The translations under genes and the position numbers were made by a program. Below the pieces are notes generated by a model. The model did not search any database and was not told the DNA's origin. It saw only the letters and a program-made list of their open reading frames with translations. A stretch of DNA of 64,000 bases from Mycolicibacterium parafortuitum (GTDB lineage: Bacteria > Actinomycetota > Actinomycetes > Mycobacteriales > Mycobacteriaceae), in contig NZ_MVID01000001.1 in the NCBI RefSeq assembly GCF_002086815.1, positions 310,001-374,000 of the forward strand, written 5' to 3'. Shown here in pieces: positions 1-8,686 of this stretch. Position 1 is the first letter of the stretch. Each line of letters starts with the position of its first letter.

Positions 1-1300
1 GGCGCGCGCGGTCGCCGGGGATCGAGTAGCGCACCCCGTCGATGACGGGGAACGTCGCCGCGGTCTTCGTCGCGTCACCCTTGTAGCCGAGCGGAACGTA
101 CCCGCGCTGCGCCAGCCATCCCATGTCCTCGTGACCGGGGCTCAGGATCGAGCCGAGATCCTCTGCCGCGACGAAGGTGTCGGGGCCCGCGGTGAACTTG
201 CCGGTCGACACCGCACCGGGGGCCGACAGGTGCGTCATCTGCGCGCCGGTCTCCGAGGAGCCGACGCCGTCGACCACCATCAGGTTCTCCTTGACGTCGA
301 TCAGACGCTGTTTGGCCGTCGGGGTCAGTTGGGCGCCGCCGTTGGCCACCACCGCCAGCGACGACAGGTCGGCGCTGGTGCGCTCGAACGCGTCGGCCAG
401 TGGGCGCGCCATCGCGTCACCGACCACGGTCACGGCCAGCACCTTCTCCCGCTCGATCGTCGCGACCACGTCGTCGACGTCGAGATGGTCGGCGACCGCC
501 GAGAACACCACGGTCTGGCCGGTGTTCATCGCGGTGAAGACGGCCCACTGGGCGGCGCCGTGCATCAGCGGCGGCAGCACCATCAGTGTCGACGTGGGAG
601 CGTCGGCGCAACGGGTGGCGATGTCGTCGAGGGTCGAGACGAGCTCGCCGGTGTAGAGGCTGCGCCCGCCGAACGAGGTCATGAAGATGTCGTGCTGGCG
701 CCACAGCACGCCCTTGGGCATGCCGGTGGTCCCGCCGGTGTAGAGCACGTACAGATCGTCGGGGGACGGCTCCACCGGCGGCGGGTCGGTGGGCCCGTCG
801 GCCACGATGGATTCGTAATCGACTGCGCCGGGCAGCAGTTCGTTGCCGGAGTCGTCGGCGATCTGGATCAGCACCTTGAGCGCGGGAAGGTCGGGCAGCA
901 CCTCGGCCAGCCGGGGTGCGAACGCGGCGTGGTAGAGCAGCGCGGTCGCGCCGGAGTCCGACAGCAGGTACTGCAGCTCGCTCTTGACGTAGCGGTAGTT
1001 CACGTTGAACGGCGCGACGCGGGCCCGCCAGGCGCCCAGCATGCCTTCGACGTACTCGGGGCCGTTGTGGGCGTAGATGCCGAGCAGGTCCTGCCCGGTC
1101 TCATGCCCCTGCAGCGCGCCGCGCTCGACATGGCAGCCGAGGCCCTGGGCGTGCAGGAACGTCGCCAGCCGATTCGAGCGCTCGATGATCTGCGAGTAGG
1201 TGAAGCGGCGCGATCCCTGGACGATGAACTCCCGATCGCCGATCACTGCGGCGATGGCATCGGCGGCGGCCGGGACGGTGAACTGAGTCGGCTCGGTCAT
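1..1300 (-). CDS. Acyl-CoA synthetase, FadD family (3' part beyond left edge)
   Basis: This is an ATP-dependent fatty-acid or sterol-side-chain acyl-CoA ligase of the adenylate-forming family. It activates a carboxylic acid through an acyl-AMP and passes it to CoA. The frame starts at the ATG whose first base is 1300 and reads without a stop to the left edge, so the C-terminal domain with its catalytic lysine is missing. The P-loop-like A3 motif LYTGGTTGMPKGV is clear in the N-terminal half. The start reads MTEPTQFTVPAAADAI. A TAGAGT box ends 7 bases before the ATG, so the mRNA may be leaderless. It sits 95 bp downstream of the Rieske oxygenase on the same strand, which suggests activation of an intermediate of the same catabolic pathway. 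Sub-type (for example FadD17 or FadD19-like) is not certain. Confidence 0.9.
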   Translation of the reverse strand, partial: MTEPTQFTVPAAADAIAAVIGDREFIVQGSRRFTYSQIIERSNRLATFLHAQGLGCHVERGALQGHETGQDLLGIYAHNGPEYVEGMLGAWRARVAPFNVNYRYVKSELQYLLSDSGATALLYHAAFAPRLAEVLPDLPALKVLIQIADDSGNELLPGAVDYESIVADGPTDPPPVEPSPDDLYVLYTGGTTGMPKGVLWRQHDIFMTSFGGRSLYTGELVSTLDDIATRCADAPTSTLMVLPPLMHGAAQWAVFTAMNTGQTVVFSAVADHLDVDDVVATIEREKVLAVTVVGDAMARPLADAFERTSADLSSLAVVANGGAQLTPTAKQRLIDVKENLMVVDGVGSSETGAQMTHLSAPGAVSTGKFTAGPDTFVAAEDLGSILSPGHEDMGWLAQRGYVPLGYKGDATKTAATFPVIDGVRYSIPGDRAR

Positions 1301-1307
1301 GCGATGG

Positions 1308-1313
1308 ACTCTA
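1308..1313 (-). promoter_or_regulatory. Candidate -10 box of a leaderless fadD transcript
   Basis: On the minus strand the hexamer TAGAGT (TANNNT pattern) ends exactly 7 bases before the ATG at 1300. This is the spacing expected when transcription starts at the start codon, which is common in mycobacteria. No Shine-Dalgarno sequence precedes the ATG. Confidence 0.45.
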
Positions 1314-1395
1314 GACTGCCGCGTGCACGCCAGGTAGACAGATAGCGCAAAGTTGTATGGTCAAGGGCGCGCCCCGGGCTGGGCGAGCGGAATGC

Positions 1396-2412
1396 TCACC
1401 GGGTGGCCACGGGATCGCCGACCGGCGGCACCTCGTAGAACTGCTGGGCCCACTTACGCATCGCCATATAGGGTTTCGCGTCGATCTTGGCCAGCGGCGG
1501 GTTCTCGATGTACTTCTGGTGCTCCCAGATGTCGACGTCCTCCCACACCGTCTTGAGGAACTGGCGTTCGACCTTCTCGCGGACCTCCGGCGGGGGCACG
1601 TCCGACGTCTCGCCGGCCACCTTGGGCCACCAGATCGAATAGAACATGTCCGACACCTCGTCGTCGACCGGGGTGCACGCGAAGATCAGGCGGTGGTTAG
1701 ACGAGCCCTCGAACGCGCTCATCGCGAACCCGAGACCGCTGTAGTGGCTGTGGATCTTCAGCGCCATCTTGTCCGGGTCGTCGCTGCGTACATCGGGCCA
1801 GCCGGTCAGGAACCGCCACTCCTCGTCGACGTGCTCCCAGTGCAGACACACCGGGGTGACCGTCGCCTTGTGCACATACCGGAAATGCGAACTGTCCGGG
1901 CCGTTCTCGGCGACGATCTGCGGGTGCACGGGGATTCCGTCGGCACGCCGGGAGAACTCCGGGTACGGGCGGTAGTACGCGGCGGGGTCGGTCTCGAACT
2001 GCGGGAACTTCAAGAAGATGTCCGGCATCTCCCACCGCGGCGGGTCACCGTTGGGCTGGTACCAGATGAAGATGCAGCCGTACTGCTCCCTGACCGGATA
2101 GGACCGAAGTCTGAGGCCCTTGTTGGGCCGGTCGGGCTGGTACGGGATGTAGGTGTTGTCGCCGTCGGGGCCCCAGCGCCAACCGTGGAACGGGCACTCG
2201 ACGCAGTCGCCGACCACCGTGCCGCCGTGCCCGATGTGCGCGCCGAGGTGCTTGCAGTGCGCCTCCAGCACATGCAGAACGCCGGATTCGTCGCGATAGA
2301 CGGCCAGATCCTCACCGAAGTACCGGAGCGCCTTGACGTCGCCGACCTCGTACTCGGCGGACCACCCGATCATGAACCATCCGGTGACCTTCCACGTGAA
2401 CGGGACTTTCAT
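1396..2412 (-). CDS. Rieske non-heme iron oxygenase, alpha subunit (KshA-like)
   Basis: This is a terminal oxygenase that uses electrons from a reductase partner and O2 to hydroxylate an organic substrate. The Rieske [2Fe-2S] motif is complete: C53-x-H55, then C73-x2-H76 with 17 residues between. The mononuclear iron site is recognisable around N170, D173, H176 and H181. At 338 residues it is shorter than the steroid 9-alpha-hydroxylase KshA (about 380). It shares that general architecture but I cannot claim orthology. A GAGGAG sequence lies upstream of the ATG at 2412. It is divergent from the BVMO operon and co-directional with fadD. No ferredoxin reductase is encoded in the window, so the electron donor must be elsewhere. 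Confidence 0.88.
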   Translation of the reverse strand: MKVPFTWKVTGWFMIGWSAEYEVGDVKALRYFGEDLAVYRDESGVLHVLEAHCKHLGAHIGHGGTVVGDCVECPFHGWRWGPDGDNTYIPYQPDRPNKGLRLRSYPVREQYGCIFIWYQPNGDPPRWEMPDIFLKFPQFETDPAAYYRPYPEFSRRADGIPVHPQIVAENGPDSSHFRYVHKATVTPVCLHWEHVDEEWRFLTGWPDVRSDDPDKMALKIHSHYSGLGFAMSAFEGSSNHRLIFACTPVDDEVSDMFYSIWWPKVAGETSDVPPPEVREKVERQFLKTVWEDVDIWEHQKYIENPPLAKIDAKPYMAMRKWAQQFYEVPPVGDPVATR

Positions 2413-2464
2413 GTCGACTCCTCGCCGATCGGCCGGATCTACTCACGCGTATCTGCGGACATCG

Positions 2465-2484
2465 TTACTGTAACAGCGACAGTA
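2465..2484. promoter_or_regulatory. Inverted repeat in divergent Rieske/BVMO promoter (candidate operator)
   Basis: TACTGT at 2466-2471 and ACAGTA at 2479-2484 form a perfect inverted repeat with a 7-base spacer, and the left half is itself the palindrome TTACTGTAA. It lies between the Rieske gene and the monooxygenase operon. The core TTACTGTA recurs in the second divergent promoter of the island at 10276-10297. A TetR-type repressor is a reasonable guess; no regulator gene is found in the island itself. Confidence 0.5.
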
Positions 2485-2503
2485 TGTCGAGCCCGGAGGA
2501 ACA

Positions 2504-4144
2504 GTGACGATCGAACCAGGCCCTGCGCGTTACGACGCGATCGTCGTCGGCGCCGGTTTCTCCGGCCTCTACGCGCTGCACCATCTGCGTGGACTGGGCC
2601 TGCGCGTCCGGGTGCTCGAGCGCGCGCACAACGTCGGCGGCACCTGGCTGTTCAACCGGTATCCGGGCGCGCGCTGCGACATCGAGAGCATCGAGTACTC
2701 GTACAGCTTCTCCGACGAGATCCAGCAGGAGTGGGTGTGGACCGAGACCATGCCGACCCAGCCCGAGATCGAGGCGTATCTGAACTTCGTCGCCGACCGG
2801 CTCGATCTGCGCCGCGACATCGCGTTCGACACCGACGTCGTCGCGATGACCTTCGACGAGACCGCGTGCGAATGGCTGGTGGCCACGGCGGCGGGCGAGT
2901 CGTACGCGGCGCCGTTTCTGATCGCGGCCACCGGCATCCTGTCCGTCCCACTGGAACCGACGATCCCCGGCATGGACACCTTCGCAGGCACGTCGCTGTT
3001 CACCAGCCGCTGGCCCGAGGCCGGTGCGGACCTGCGCGGCCGGCGTGTCGGCGTGGTCGGCACCGGATCCACCGGGGTGCAGCTGATCCCGGTGGTCGCC
3101 GAGGAAGCCGGCCACCTCACCGTGTTCCAGCGGTCACCGGCCTACACGCTGCCGTGGACGGTGCGTCCCTTCGCCCCGGGTGAACTCGACGAACTCAAGG
3201 CGCAGTACCCGCAGATCCGGGCCGCCCAGCGCGAACACCCGGTCGGCGCCGCCCGGCTCAGCGCGTTCTCGGTGCTGCTGGAGATGCTGGCCAAACCGCC
3301 GCTGAAATCCGCATCGCGCGAGGACCGGATCCGCGCCGTCGAGGAACGCGGCATCATGGGCGCGCTGGACTGGGGCGATCTGTTCTTCGACATCGAGGCC
3401 AACCGGATGGCCGCCGAACTCTACGGCGAAGCGGTCGCCCGCATCGTCACCGATCCCGCCACCGCGCGGGCGCTGACCCCGAGCCATCCGTTCGCGTGCA
3501 AGCGGCCGATCATCGACCAGGGCTACTACCAGACCTACAACCGCGACAACGTGACGCTGGTCGACCTGCGCACCGACCCGATCGTGTCGGTGTTGCCCAC
3601 CGGCATCAAAACCGGCAGCGAAATCGGGAGCGGCGTCCACGAACTCGACGTGATCGTGTATGCGACCGGCTTCGACGCGATGACCGGTGCGCTGAGCCGC
3701 ATCGACGTCCGCGGACGCGACGCCGCATCGCTCGGCGAGTTCTGGGCGACCGAGGGGCCGTTGAGTTATCTCGGGTTGGCCGTCGCCGGCTTCCCGAACC
3801 TTTTCACCATCCAGGGGCCCGGGAGCCCCTCGGCGGCAGCGAATTTCGTCGCCGCGATGGAGCAGAACGTGGAGTGGATCGGCGCGTGTGTCTCCTATCT
3901 GCGCCGGCACGGCTACCGGACCATCGAAGCGCAGCCCGACGCGCAACAGAACTGGATGGATCAGGCTGCCGCGATCGTCGAATCCACCGTGCTGGTGCAT
4001 CCGTCGTGCAACTCCTGGTACAACGGCGGCAACGTGCCGGGTAAGAAGCGCCGGTACATGGGCTACACCGCCGGCATACCCGAATACCGCAGGCAGTGCG
4101 ACGAGATCGCCGCGCAGGACTACGCGGGGTTCACCCTCGCGTGA
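2504..4144 (+). CDS. Baeyer-Villiger-type flavin monooxygenase (variant fingerprint)
   Basis: This is a class B FAD/NADPH monooxygenase, 546 residues, of the cyclohexanone-monooxygenase type, expected to turn a ketone into an ester or lactone. The FAD-binding Rossmann motif is GAGFSG at 16-21, followed by the typical GGTWLFNRYPGARCD segment. The NADPH-binding motif is GTGSTG at 187-192. The BVMO fingerprint FxGxxxHxxxWP reads F160-A-G-T-S-L-F166-T-S-R-W170-P, so the usual histidine is phenylalanine. The GTG start at 2504 follows GGAGGA; an ATG at 2484 opens only a seven-codon frame. It is the first gene of an operon in which each neighbour overlaps by 4 bases. The product would suit the hydrolase encoded next. 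Confidence 0.9.
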   Translation: MTIEPGPARYDAIVVGAGFSGLYALHHLRGLGLRVRVLERAHNVGGTWLFNRYPGARCDIESIEYSYSFSDEIQQEWVWTETMPTQPEIEAYLNFVADRLDLRRDIAFDTDVVAMTFDETACEWLVATAAGESYAAPFLIAATGILSVPLEPTIPGMDTFAGTSLFTSRWPEAGADLRGRRVGVVGTGSTGVQLIPVVAEEAGHLTVFQRSPAYTLPWTVRPFAPGELDELKAQYPQIRAAQREHPVGAARLSAFSVLLEMLAKPPLKSASREDRIRAVEERGIMGALDWGDLFFDIEANRMAAELYGEAVARIVTDPATARALTPSHPFACKRPIIDQGYYQTYNRDNVTLVDLRTDPIVSVLPTGIKTGSEIGSGVHELDVIVYATGFDAMTGALSRIDVRGRDAASLGEFWATEGPLSYLGLAVAGFPNLFTIQGPGSPSAAANFVAAMEQNVEWIGACVSYLRRHGYRTIEAQPDAQQNWMDQAAAIVESTVLVHPSCNSWYNGGNVPGKKRRYMGYTAGIPEYRRQCDEIAAQDYAGFTLA

Positions 4145-5271
4145 AGACCTCCGAGCGTCTCTTGCGGATCGGCGCCGACCTCGCAGGGGTGCTGCCCCGC
4201 GCACACGGCGCAGTCGTCGCATCCGGATCGTGGAACCCGTTGTCGGTGGCGGGAATCCGGCAACTCGGCGAGGTGGCCCTCGACGAACTGGCGCTGACCG
4301 GGATGACGTTGACCGCACCGCCGCCGAAACTGGAACGCTCGGTCGCCTCGTGTGCGGCGGCCGCAGAGGAGCTGGCCGCCCTCGGCGTGGCCGGCGCCAA
4401 CGCCGAACCCGATCCCGTCGACATCGGGTCGCTGCGCCGGCGCCGGTTCGGCCGGCACCGCTACGAGCAGCTCACGTTCGACCACGATCCGCACCTGCCG
4501 GGCACGCTGGCCGCGGAGGGATTCGGCGGCAAGGCGACGGCGGTCGTGCACGTGTGCCGCAGCGACTCCGAGCGCAGACCCTGGTTGGTGTGGGTGCATG
4601 GTGCGGGTCAGGGCCAGCCCTTCGATCTGCTGGTCTCACGCGCCCGGTGGATCCAGCAGGAACTCGGCTTCAACGTCGCGCTGCCGGTACAGCCCGGCTG
4701 CGGGGTGCGCGCGAACGCGTGGCCGGAATACCCGAACATGGACCCGCTGGCCAACGTCGCCGGCATGCTGCGGGTCGTCTCCGAGGTGCGGGCTCTGGTG
4801 CGCTGGCTGCGCCCGCAGGCCACCGCGCTCGCCGTCGCCGGGGTGTCGATGGGAAGCCCGGTGGCCGGGCTGGTCTCCCACCTCGAGCCGGTCGACGCGG
4901 TCGCGGTGTACACGCCGATCTTCGGGCTCAACGCGATGATCGCCGCGCATCTCGGCCGGTGGGGAGCCGCGGTCGACGACACCGTCGCGCTGCTGAGCTC
5001 TGACGTCGTCGCGCGGTTGTCGTCAGCCGTCGACTACCAGGCCGTCGAGCCGTCGGCGGCCCCGCGGCGGCGGCTGATCGTCGGCGCCTGGCACGATCAG
5101 ATGGCGATGCGCGAACCCGCGCTCGCACTGCACGAGCGATGGGGTGGGCAGCTGTACTGGCACCAGGGCAGCCACGTCGGGCATCTGTTCGCACCGGGCG
5201 TGCACGCGGCCTCCTCGGAGTTCCTCCGCGGAGTCGCTGCGCGCCAGCCGGATTCGGGAGGCGGGCGGTGA
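4141..5271 (+). CDS. Alpha/beta hydrolase
   Basis: A 376-residue alpha/beta-hydrolase-fold protein. The oxyanion region VHGAGQG, the nucleophile elbow GVSMGS (Ser), a late acidic residue in AWHDQM and the histidine in GSHVGH give a plausible Ser-Asp-His triad. The GTG start at 4141 overlaps the stop of the monooxygenase gene by 4 bases (GTGA), so translation is probably coupled. It could hydrolyse the ester or lactone made by the upstream monooxygenase; that link is inferred from position only. No signal peptide is visible, so it is likely cytoplasmic. Lipase or esterase sub-family is not resolved. Confidence 0.85.
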   Translation: MKTSERLLRIGADLAGVLPRAHGAVVASGSWNPLSVAGIRQLGEVALDELALTGMTLTAPPPKLERSVASCAAAAEELAALGVAGANAEPDPVDIGSLRRRRFGRHRYEQLTFDHDPHLPGTLAAEGFGGKATAVVHVCRSDSERRPWLVWVHGAGQGQPFDLLVSRARWIQQELGFNVALPVQPGCGVRANAWPEYPNMDPLANVAGMLRVVSEVRALVRWLRPQATALAVAGVSMGSPVAGLVSHLEPVDAVAVYTPIFGLNAMIAAHLGRWGAAVDDTVALLSSDVVARLSSAVDYQAVEPSAAPRRRLIVGAWHDQMAMREPALALHERWGGQLYWHQGSHVGHLFAPGVHAASSEFLRGVAARQPDSGGGR

Positions 5272-6320
5272 CGGTGCCCGGCGGCGTCGACGACCTGACG
5301 CCGGACTGGCTCACCCAGGCGCTGCGCGGCGACACCACGCTGCCCGCCGACCTGTGCGTGTCCGGGGTGCGGGCCGAACGGATCGCCGCCGACTCGGGGT
5401 TCTCGTCGCTGCTGTACCGGCTGCACCTGACCGGTGACGGCGTGCCCGAGACGATCATCGCCAAGCTGCCCGCCGAATCCGAGGCGCGCGGCGCGATGGA
5501 ACTGCTCGGCGGATACCGGCGCGAGCTGGCGTTCTACCGACACGTGGCCGGCCGCGCCCCCCTGGACACCCCGCATGTCCACGTGGCGCGGATCGCCGAG
5601 GACGCGGTCGACTTCGTGCTGTTGCTCGAAGACCTGAGGGAGTGGGACAACGCCGACCACCTCGCCGGGCTGACCATCGAGCAGACGCGGATGGCCGTCG
5701 CACACCTGGCAGGCTTGCACACCTGGTCCGTCGACCCGGCCAACTGCGCTGCACTGCAGCACTTTCCGAGCCTGTCGACGCCGATCGTGCGGGACCTGCT
5801 GGTGCCAGCGTTCGCGGCGGGCTGGCAGATCTACCGCGACAAGTCGGGCGCGTCGGTGCCGCGGCGGGTCGCGCGGTTCGCCGACCGGTTCGCCGAGCTG
5901 GCCCCGCAAGCACTGGCGGCCCTGGTGGAGCACTCGATGCTGCTGCACGGCGACATCCGCGCGGACAACATGTTCTTCGCCGGTGACCGGCTCAAGATCG
6001 TCGACTTCCAGTTCGCGTCCGTGGGCAGCGGGGCCGCCGACATCGCCTATCTCGTCAGCCAGGGGTTACCGACCGGTGTGCGGCGCGGTCACGACGAGGC
6101 CCTGGTGCGCGAGTACCTCGGATTGCTCGGCGTGCCTTACCGGTTCGACGACGCGTGGCGGCATTACCGCTTCGCGGTGGGGTACCTGATGGTGCTTCCG
6201 GTGATCACCCTGGTCGGATGGGACGCGCTGCCGGAGCGGTCCCGGGCGTTGTGCCTCGAGCTGACCTCACGCGCCATCGCCGCCGCCGACGACATCGATA
6301 CCGTGGAGGTGTTCGCATGA
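5268..6320 (+). CDS. Phosphotransferase-family protein (APH/ecdysteroid-kinase-like fold)
   Basis: A 350-residue protein of the aminoglycoside-phosphotransferase-like superfamily. The catalytic loop LLHGDIRADNMFF and the metal-binding IVDFQFASVG motif are intact, so it is likely an active small-molecule kinase. In actinobacteria such genes often sit in lipid or steroid catabolic clusters and probably phosphorylate a hydroxylated intermediate rather than an antibiotic. The GTG at 5268 overlaps the preceding TGA by 4 bases. A longer in-frame upstream extension exists but overlaps the hydrolase gene and lacks family similarity, so I reject it. The substrate is unknown. Confidence 0.85.
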   Translation: MTVPGGVDDLTPDWLTQALRGDTTLPADLCVSGVRAERIAADSGFSSLLYRLHLTGDGVPETIIAKLPAESEARGAMELLGGYRRELAFYRHVAGRAPLDTPHVHVARIAEDAVDFVLLLEDLREWDNADHLAGLTIEQTRMAVAHLAGLHTWSVDPANCAALQHFPSLSTPIVRDLLVPAFAAGWQIYRDKSGASVPRRVARFADRFAELAPQALAALVEHSMLLHGDIRADNMFFAGDRLKIVDFQFASVGSGAADIAYLVSQGLPTGVRRGHDEALVREYLGLLGVPYRFDDAWRHYRFAVGYLMVLPVITLVGWDALPERSRALCLELTSRAIAAADDIDTVEVFA

Positions 6321-6691
6321 CCCGCACTGCCCGTGAGGTGGTCGAGCAGTACAACCTGGTGGTCTGGAACGAGCGCGACTTCGCCCTCGCCGACGAACTG
6401 CTCGGTGACACCGTGATCCGCCACGACGTGGGGGAGTCCACGACACTGACCCACGAGCAGGCGGTGGCCCGGGTGGTCGACCACTGGGCGATGTTCGAGT
6501 CCATCCGCTTCGACCTGAACCTGGTGGTCGCCGGCGACGACGGTGAGCACGTCGCGATCGTGTACCAGTCCCCGATGAAGCTCAAGGACGGCACGGAGAC
6601 CACGATCGGCAGCATGGAGATTTTCCGGGTCGTCGATGGCAGGATCACCGAGGTCTGGAATTGCGGCTACAAACAAGGGATCTGGGCATGA
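6317..6691 (+). CDS. SnoaL-like / NTF2-fold protein
   Basis: A 124-residue protein of the NTF2-like superfamily, the size of a single SnoaL-like domain (for example polyketide cyclases, steroid isomerases or dehydratases). The start MTRTAREVVEQYNLVVWNERD and the late sequence MEIFRVVDGRITEVWN are typical of the fold. The ATG at 6317 overlaps the upstream stop by 4 bases (ATGA). A conical pocket protein in a cyclic-lipid catabolic operon could be an isomerase, hydratase or binding protein. No catalytic assignment is possible from sequence alone. Confidence 0.82.
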   Translation: MTRTAREVVEQYNLVVWNERDFALADELLGDTVIRHDVGESTTLTHEQAVARVVDHWAMFESIRFDLNLVVAGDDGEHVAIVYQSPMKLKDGTETTIGSMEIFRVVDGRITEVWNCGYKQGIWA

Positions 6692-7737
6692 CGCGCAGCG
6701 GCGTGACGAACACATTGGACGAACTGGGCTACTACCTGCTGGCCGGCGCCGGAGGTGAGGGCCCGGCAACGCTGATGGACGAGGCGCGCCGCGGTGAGGA
6801 ACTGGGCTTCGGCACCGGTTTCATCTCCGAACGCTGGAACGTCAAGGAGGCGTCGTCGCTGACCGGCGCGGCACTCGCGGTCACCAGCCGGATGCGGATC
6901 GCGACCGCGGCCACCAACCACAACACCCGCCATCCGCTGATCACCGGCTCCTGGGCGACCACGATGCACCGGCTGTCGGGCGGGCGCTTCACCCTCGGCA
7001 TCGGCCGGGGTATCGGCGCGATCTACAACGCGTTCGGCATCCCGGCGGTGACCACCGCGCAGATGGAGGACTTCGCGCAGGTGATGCGCAAGCTCTGGCA
7101 CGGCGAGATGATCTTCAACCACGACGGACCGCTCGGCAAATACCAGATATTGTTCCTCGATCCCGAGTTCCGCGAGGACATCCGGCTGGCGATCGTCGCG
7201 TTCGGTCCGCAGACCCTGGCGCTCGGCGGCCGCGAGTTCGACGACGTCATCCTGCACACCTACTTCACCCCGGAGACACTGCAGCGCGCCGTCAAGACCG
7301 TCAAGGACGCGGCCGAGAAGGCCGGCCGGGACCCGGCGTCGGTACGGGTGTGGTCGTGCTTCGCGACCGTCGGCGACCACCTGCCCGAGGAGTTGCGGCT
7401 GAAGAAGACCGTGGCCCGGCTGGCCACCTACCTGCAGGGCTACGGTGATCTGCTGGTCAACACCAACGGCTGGGATCCCGCTGTGCTGCAACGGTTCCGC
7501 GACGACAAGGTAGTGCAGTCCGTCCCCGGCGGCATCGACCACAAGGCGACCGCCGAGCAGATCGAGCACATCGCGACGTTGATCCCCGACGAGTGGCTGG
7601 AGCCCTCGGCGACCGGTTCAGCGCAGCAGTGCGCCGACCGGGTGCGCAAGGAGTTCGACTACGGTGCCGATGCGGTGATCATGCACGGCGCCACCCCCGA
7701 CGAGCTGGAACCGATCGTCGCCGCCTATCGGGCGTGA
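6688..7737 (+). CDS. F420-dependent LLM-class oxidoreductase
   Basis: A 349-residue luciferase-like monooxygenase-fold protein. In mycobacteria members of this family usually use coenzyme F420 for hydride transfer. The segment LSGGRFTLGIGRG and the EELGFGTGFISERW region are typical of the LLM class. The ATG at 6688 overlaps the preceding stop by 4 bases, so this is the last gene of the five-gene overlapping operon starting at 2504. Its stop codon lies at the outer edge of the left palindromic repeat that flanks the DUF559 gene. The substrate is unknown; an alcohol or ketone intermediate is likely. Confidence 0.87.
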   Translation: MTRSGVTNTLDELGYYLLAGAGGEGPATLMDEARRGEELGFGTGFISERWNVKEASSLTGAALAVTSRMRIATAATNHNTRHPLITGSWATTMHRLSGGRFTLGIGRGIGAIYNAFGIPAVTTAQMEDFAQVMRKLWHGEMIFNHDGPLGKYQILFLDPEFREDIRLAIVAFGPQTLALGGREFDDVILHTYFTPETLQRAVKTVKDAAEKAGRDPASVRVWSCFATVGDHLPEELRLKKTVARLATYLQGYGDLLVNTNGWDPAVLQRFRDDKVVQSVPGGIDHKATAEQIEHIATLIPDEWLEPSATGSAQQCADRVRKEFDYGADAVIMHGATPDELEPIVAAYRA

Positions 7738-7786
7738 TTTGGGCGTAGTCGGTCAACGTCAGATTGGCGAACTACGCCGAAATCGC
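7736..7786. repeat. Left palindromic repeat flanking the DUF559 gene
   Basis: A 51-base unit able to form a long hairpin. The outer arms GATTTGGGCGTAGT (7736-7749) and ACTACGCCGAAATC (7771-7784) pair with one mismatch, and an inner GTCAA/TTGGC pairing with one wobble extends the stem. It matches the unit at 8672-8724 in direct orientation at 41 of 51 positions. It begins in the stop codon of the LLM gene. Confidence 0.75.
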
Positions 7787-7828
7787 GAGGAACGGAACCT
7801 GCCGGCTCTGTCGCGCGTCTGATCCGGT

Positions 7829-8686
7829 GTGCTCAACGAATTGCTCCGCTCCCACGACGGGGTTATCACCTTGGCGCAGGCGAACCGGGCAGGCCTGAGC
7901 AGGCAGTCGGTGCACCAGCGTGTGAACGCCGGGGCGTGGCGCCGGTGTGCGCGTGGTGTCTACTTCGTCGACGACCGCCCGTTCACCGACGCGGCGCGTA
8001 TCCGGTCCGCGGTGTGGTCCTTCGGCGAATGTGCAGCCGCCAGCGGACTGGCCGCAGCGTGGTGGCACGGGCTGACCCGCTTCGCGCCCGATGTCGTCGA
8101 GGTGACGGTACCCCGCAGCAGCAGCGGGCGTCAGCGTGACGGTGCGCGCCCGCGCCGACGCGATCTCGCAGCAGCCGACGTGGTCGAGCGCAGGGGACTG
8201 CGGGTGACGTCGCTGCCCCTGACGGCGATCGAGGCGGCGGTGCGTGGCCGCGGCAACCGCGGACTCATGGACCGCGCGCTCCAGGGTGACTCGACACTGC
8301 CGCAGCTGTGGACCGCCCACCTGCGCAACACGGGGCGCCACGGTTCGCCGGCGGCGCGCATCCTGCTGCGGGCCGCCGCCGACGGCGCACACTCGGAAGG
8401 CGAGCGGATTCTTCTGAAACTGTTGCGAGCAGCCGATATCAGCGGATGGCGCAGTAATGTGCGACTTGGGAAATATGTCGTCGATGTGCTCTTCCGCGAT
8501 GCACGGGTGGTGATCGAAGTGGACGGCTGGGCTTTCCACGTCGACCAGACGACCTTCCACAGCGACCGAACACGACAGAACGCCATCGCGCTGAACGGCT
8601 GGCAGGTGCTGCGCTTCACCTGGCTGGATCTCACCGAGTATCCCGAACAGGTGATCGCCACGATCCGTGCCGCGATTCGGGCGTAG
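7829..8686 (+). CDS. DUF559 (Vsr-like fold) protein with AbiEi-type N-terminal winged helix
   Basis: A 285-residue two-part protein. Residues 1-50 (HDGVITLAQANRAGLSRQSV and the following RGVYFV) look like the winged helix of AbiEi-type antitoxins. Residues 185-285 look like a DUF559 domain, related to very-short-patch-repair endonucleases. Candidate catalytic residues are E190 or E192, D219 in YVVDVLF, E230-V-D232-G and H244/D246. The GTG at 7829 opens the frame, with no good Shine-Dalgarno sequence. The stop codon lies inside the right-hand copy of a palindromic repeat whose left copy ends 42 bases before the start. The gene interrupts an otherwise coherent catabolic island. Its biological role is not established: a solo nuclease, a defence gene or a mobile cassette. 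Confidence 0.8.
   Translation: MLNELLRSHDGVITLAQANRAGLSRQSVHQRVNAGAWRRCARGVYFVDDRPFTDAARIRSAVWSFGECAAASGLAAAWWHGLTRFAPDVVEVTVPRSSSGRQRDGARPRRRDLAAADVVERRGLRVTSLPLTAIEAAVRGRGNRGLMDRALQGDSTLPQLWTAHLRNTGRHGSPAARILLRAAADGAHSEGERILLKLLRAADISGWRSNVRLGKYVVDVLFRDARVVIEVDGWAFHVDQTTFHSDRTRQNAIALNGWQVLRFTWLDLTEYPEQVIATIRAAIRA

Noticed and set aside
5268..6320. Aminoglycoside resistance gene (APH-like), and likewise at 22596-23648.
   Set aside because: Both have the phosphotransferase fold but lie in lipid-catabolic contexts and resemble the ecdysteroid-kinase or ACAD10/11 groups rather than resistance enzymes.
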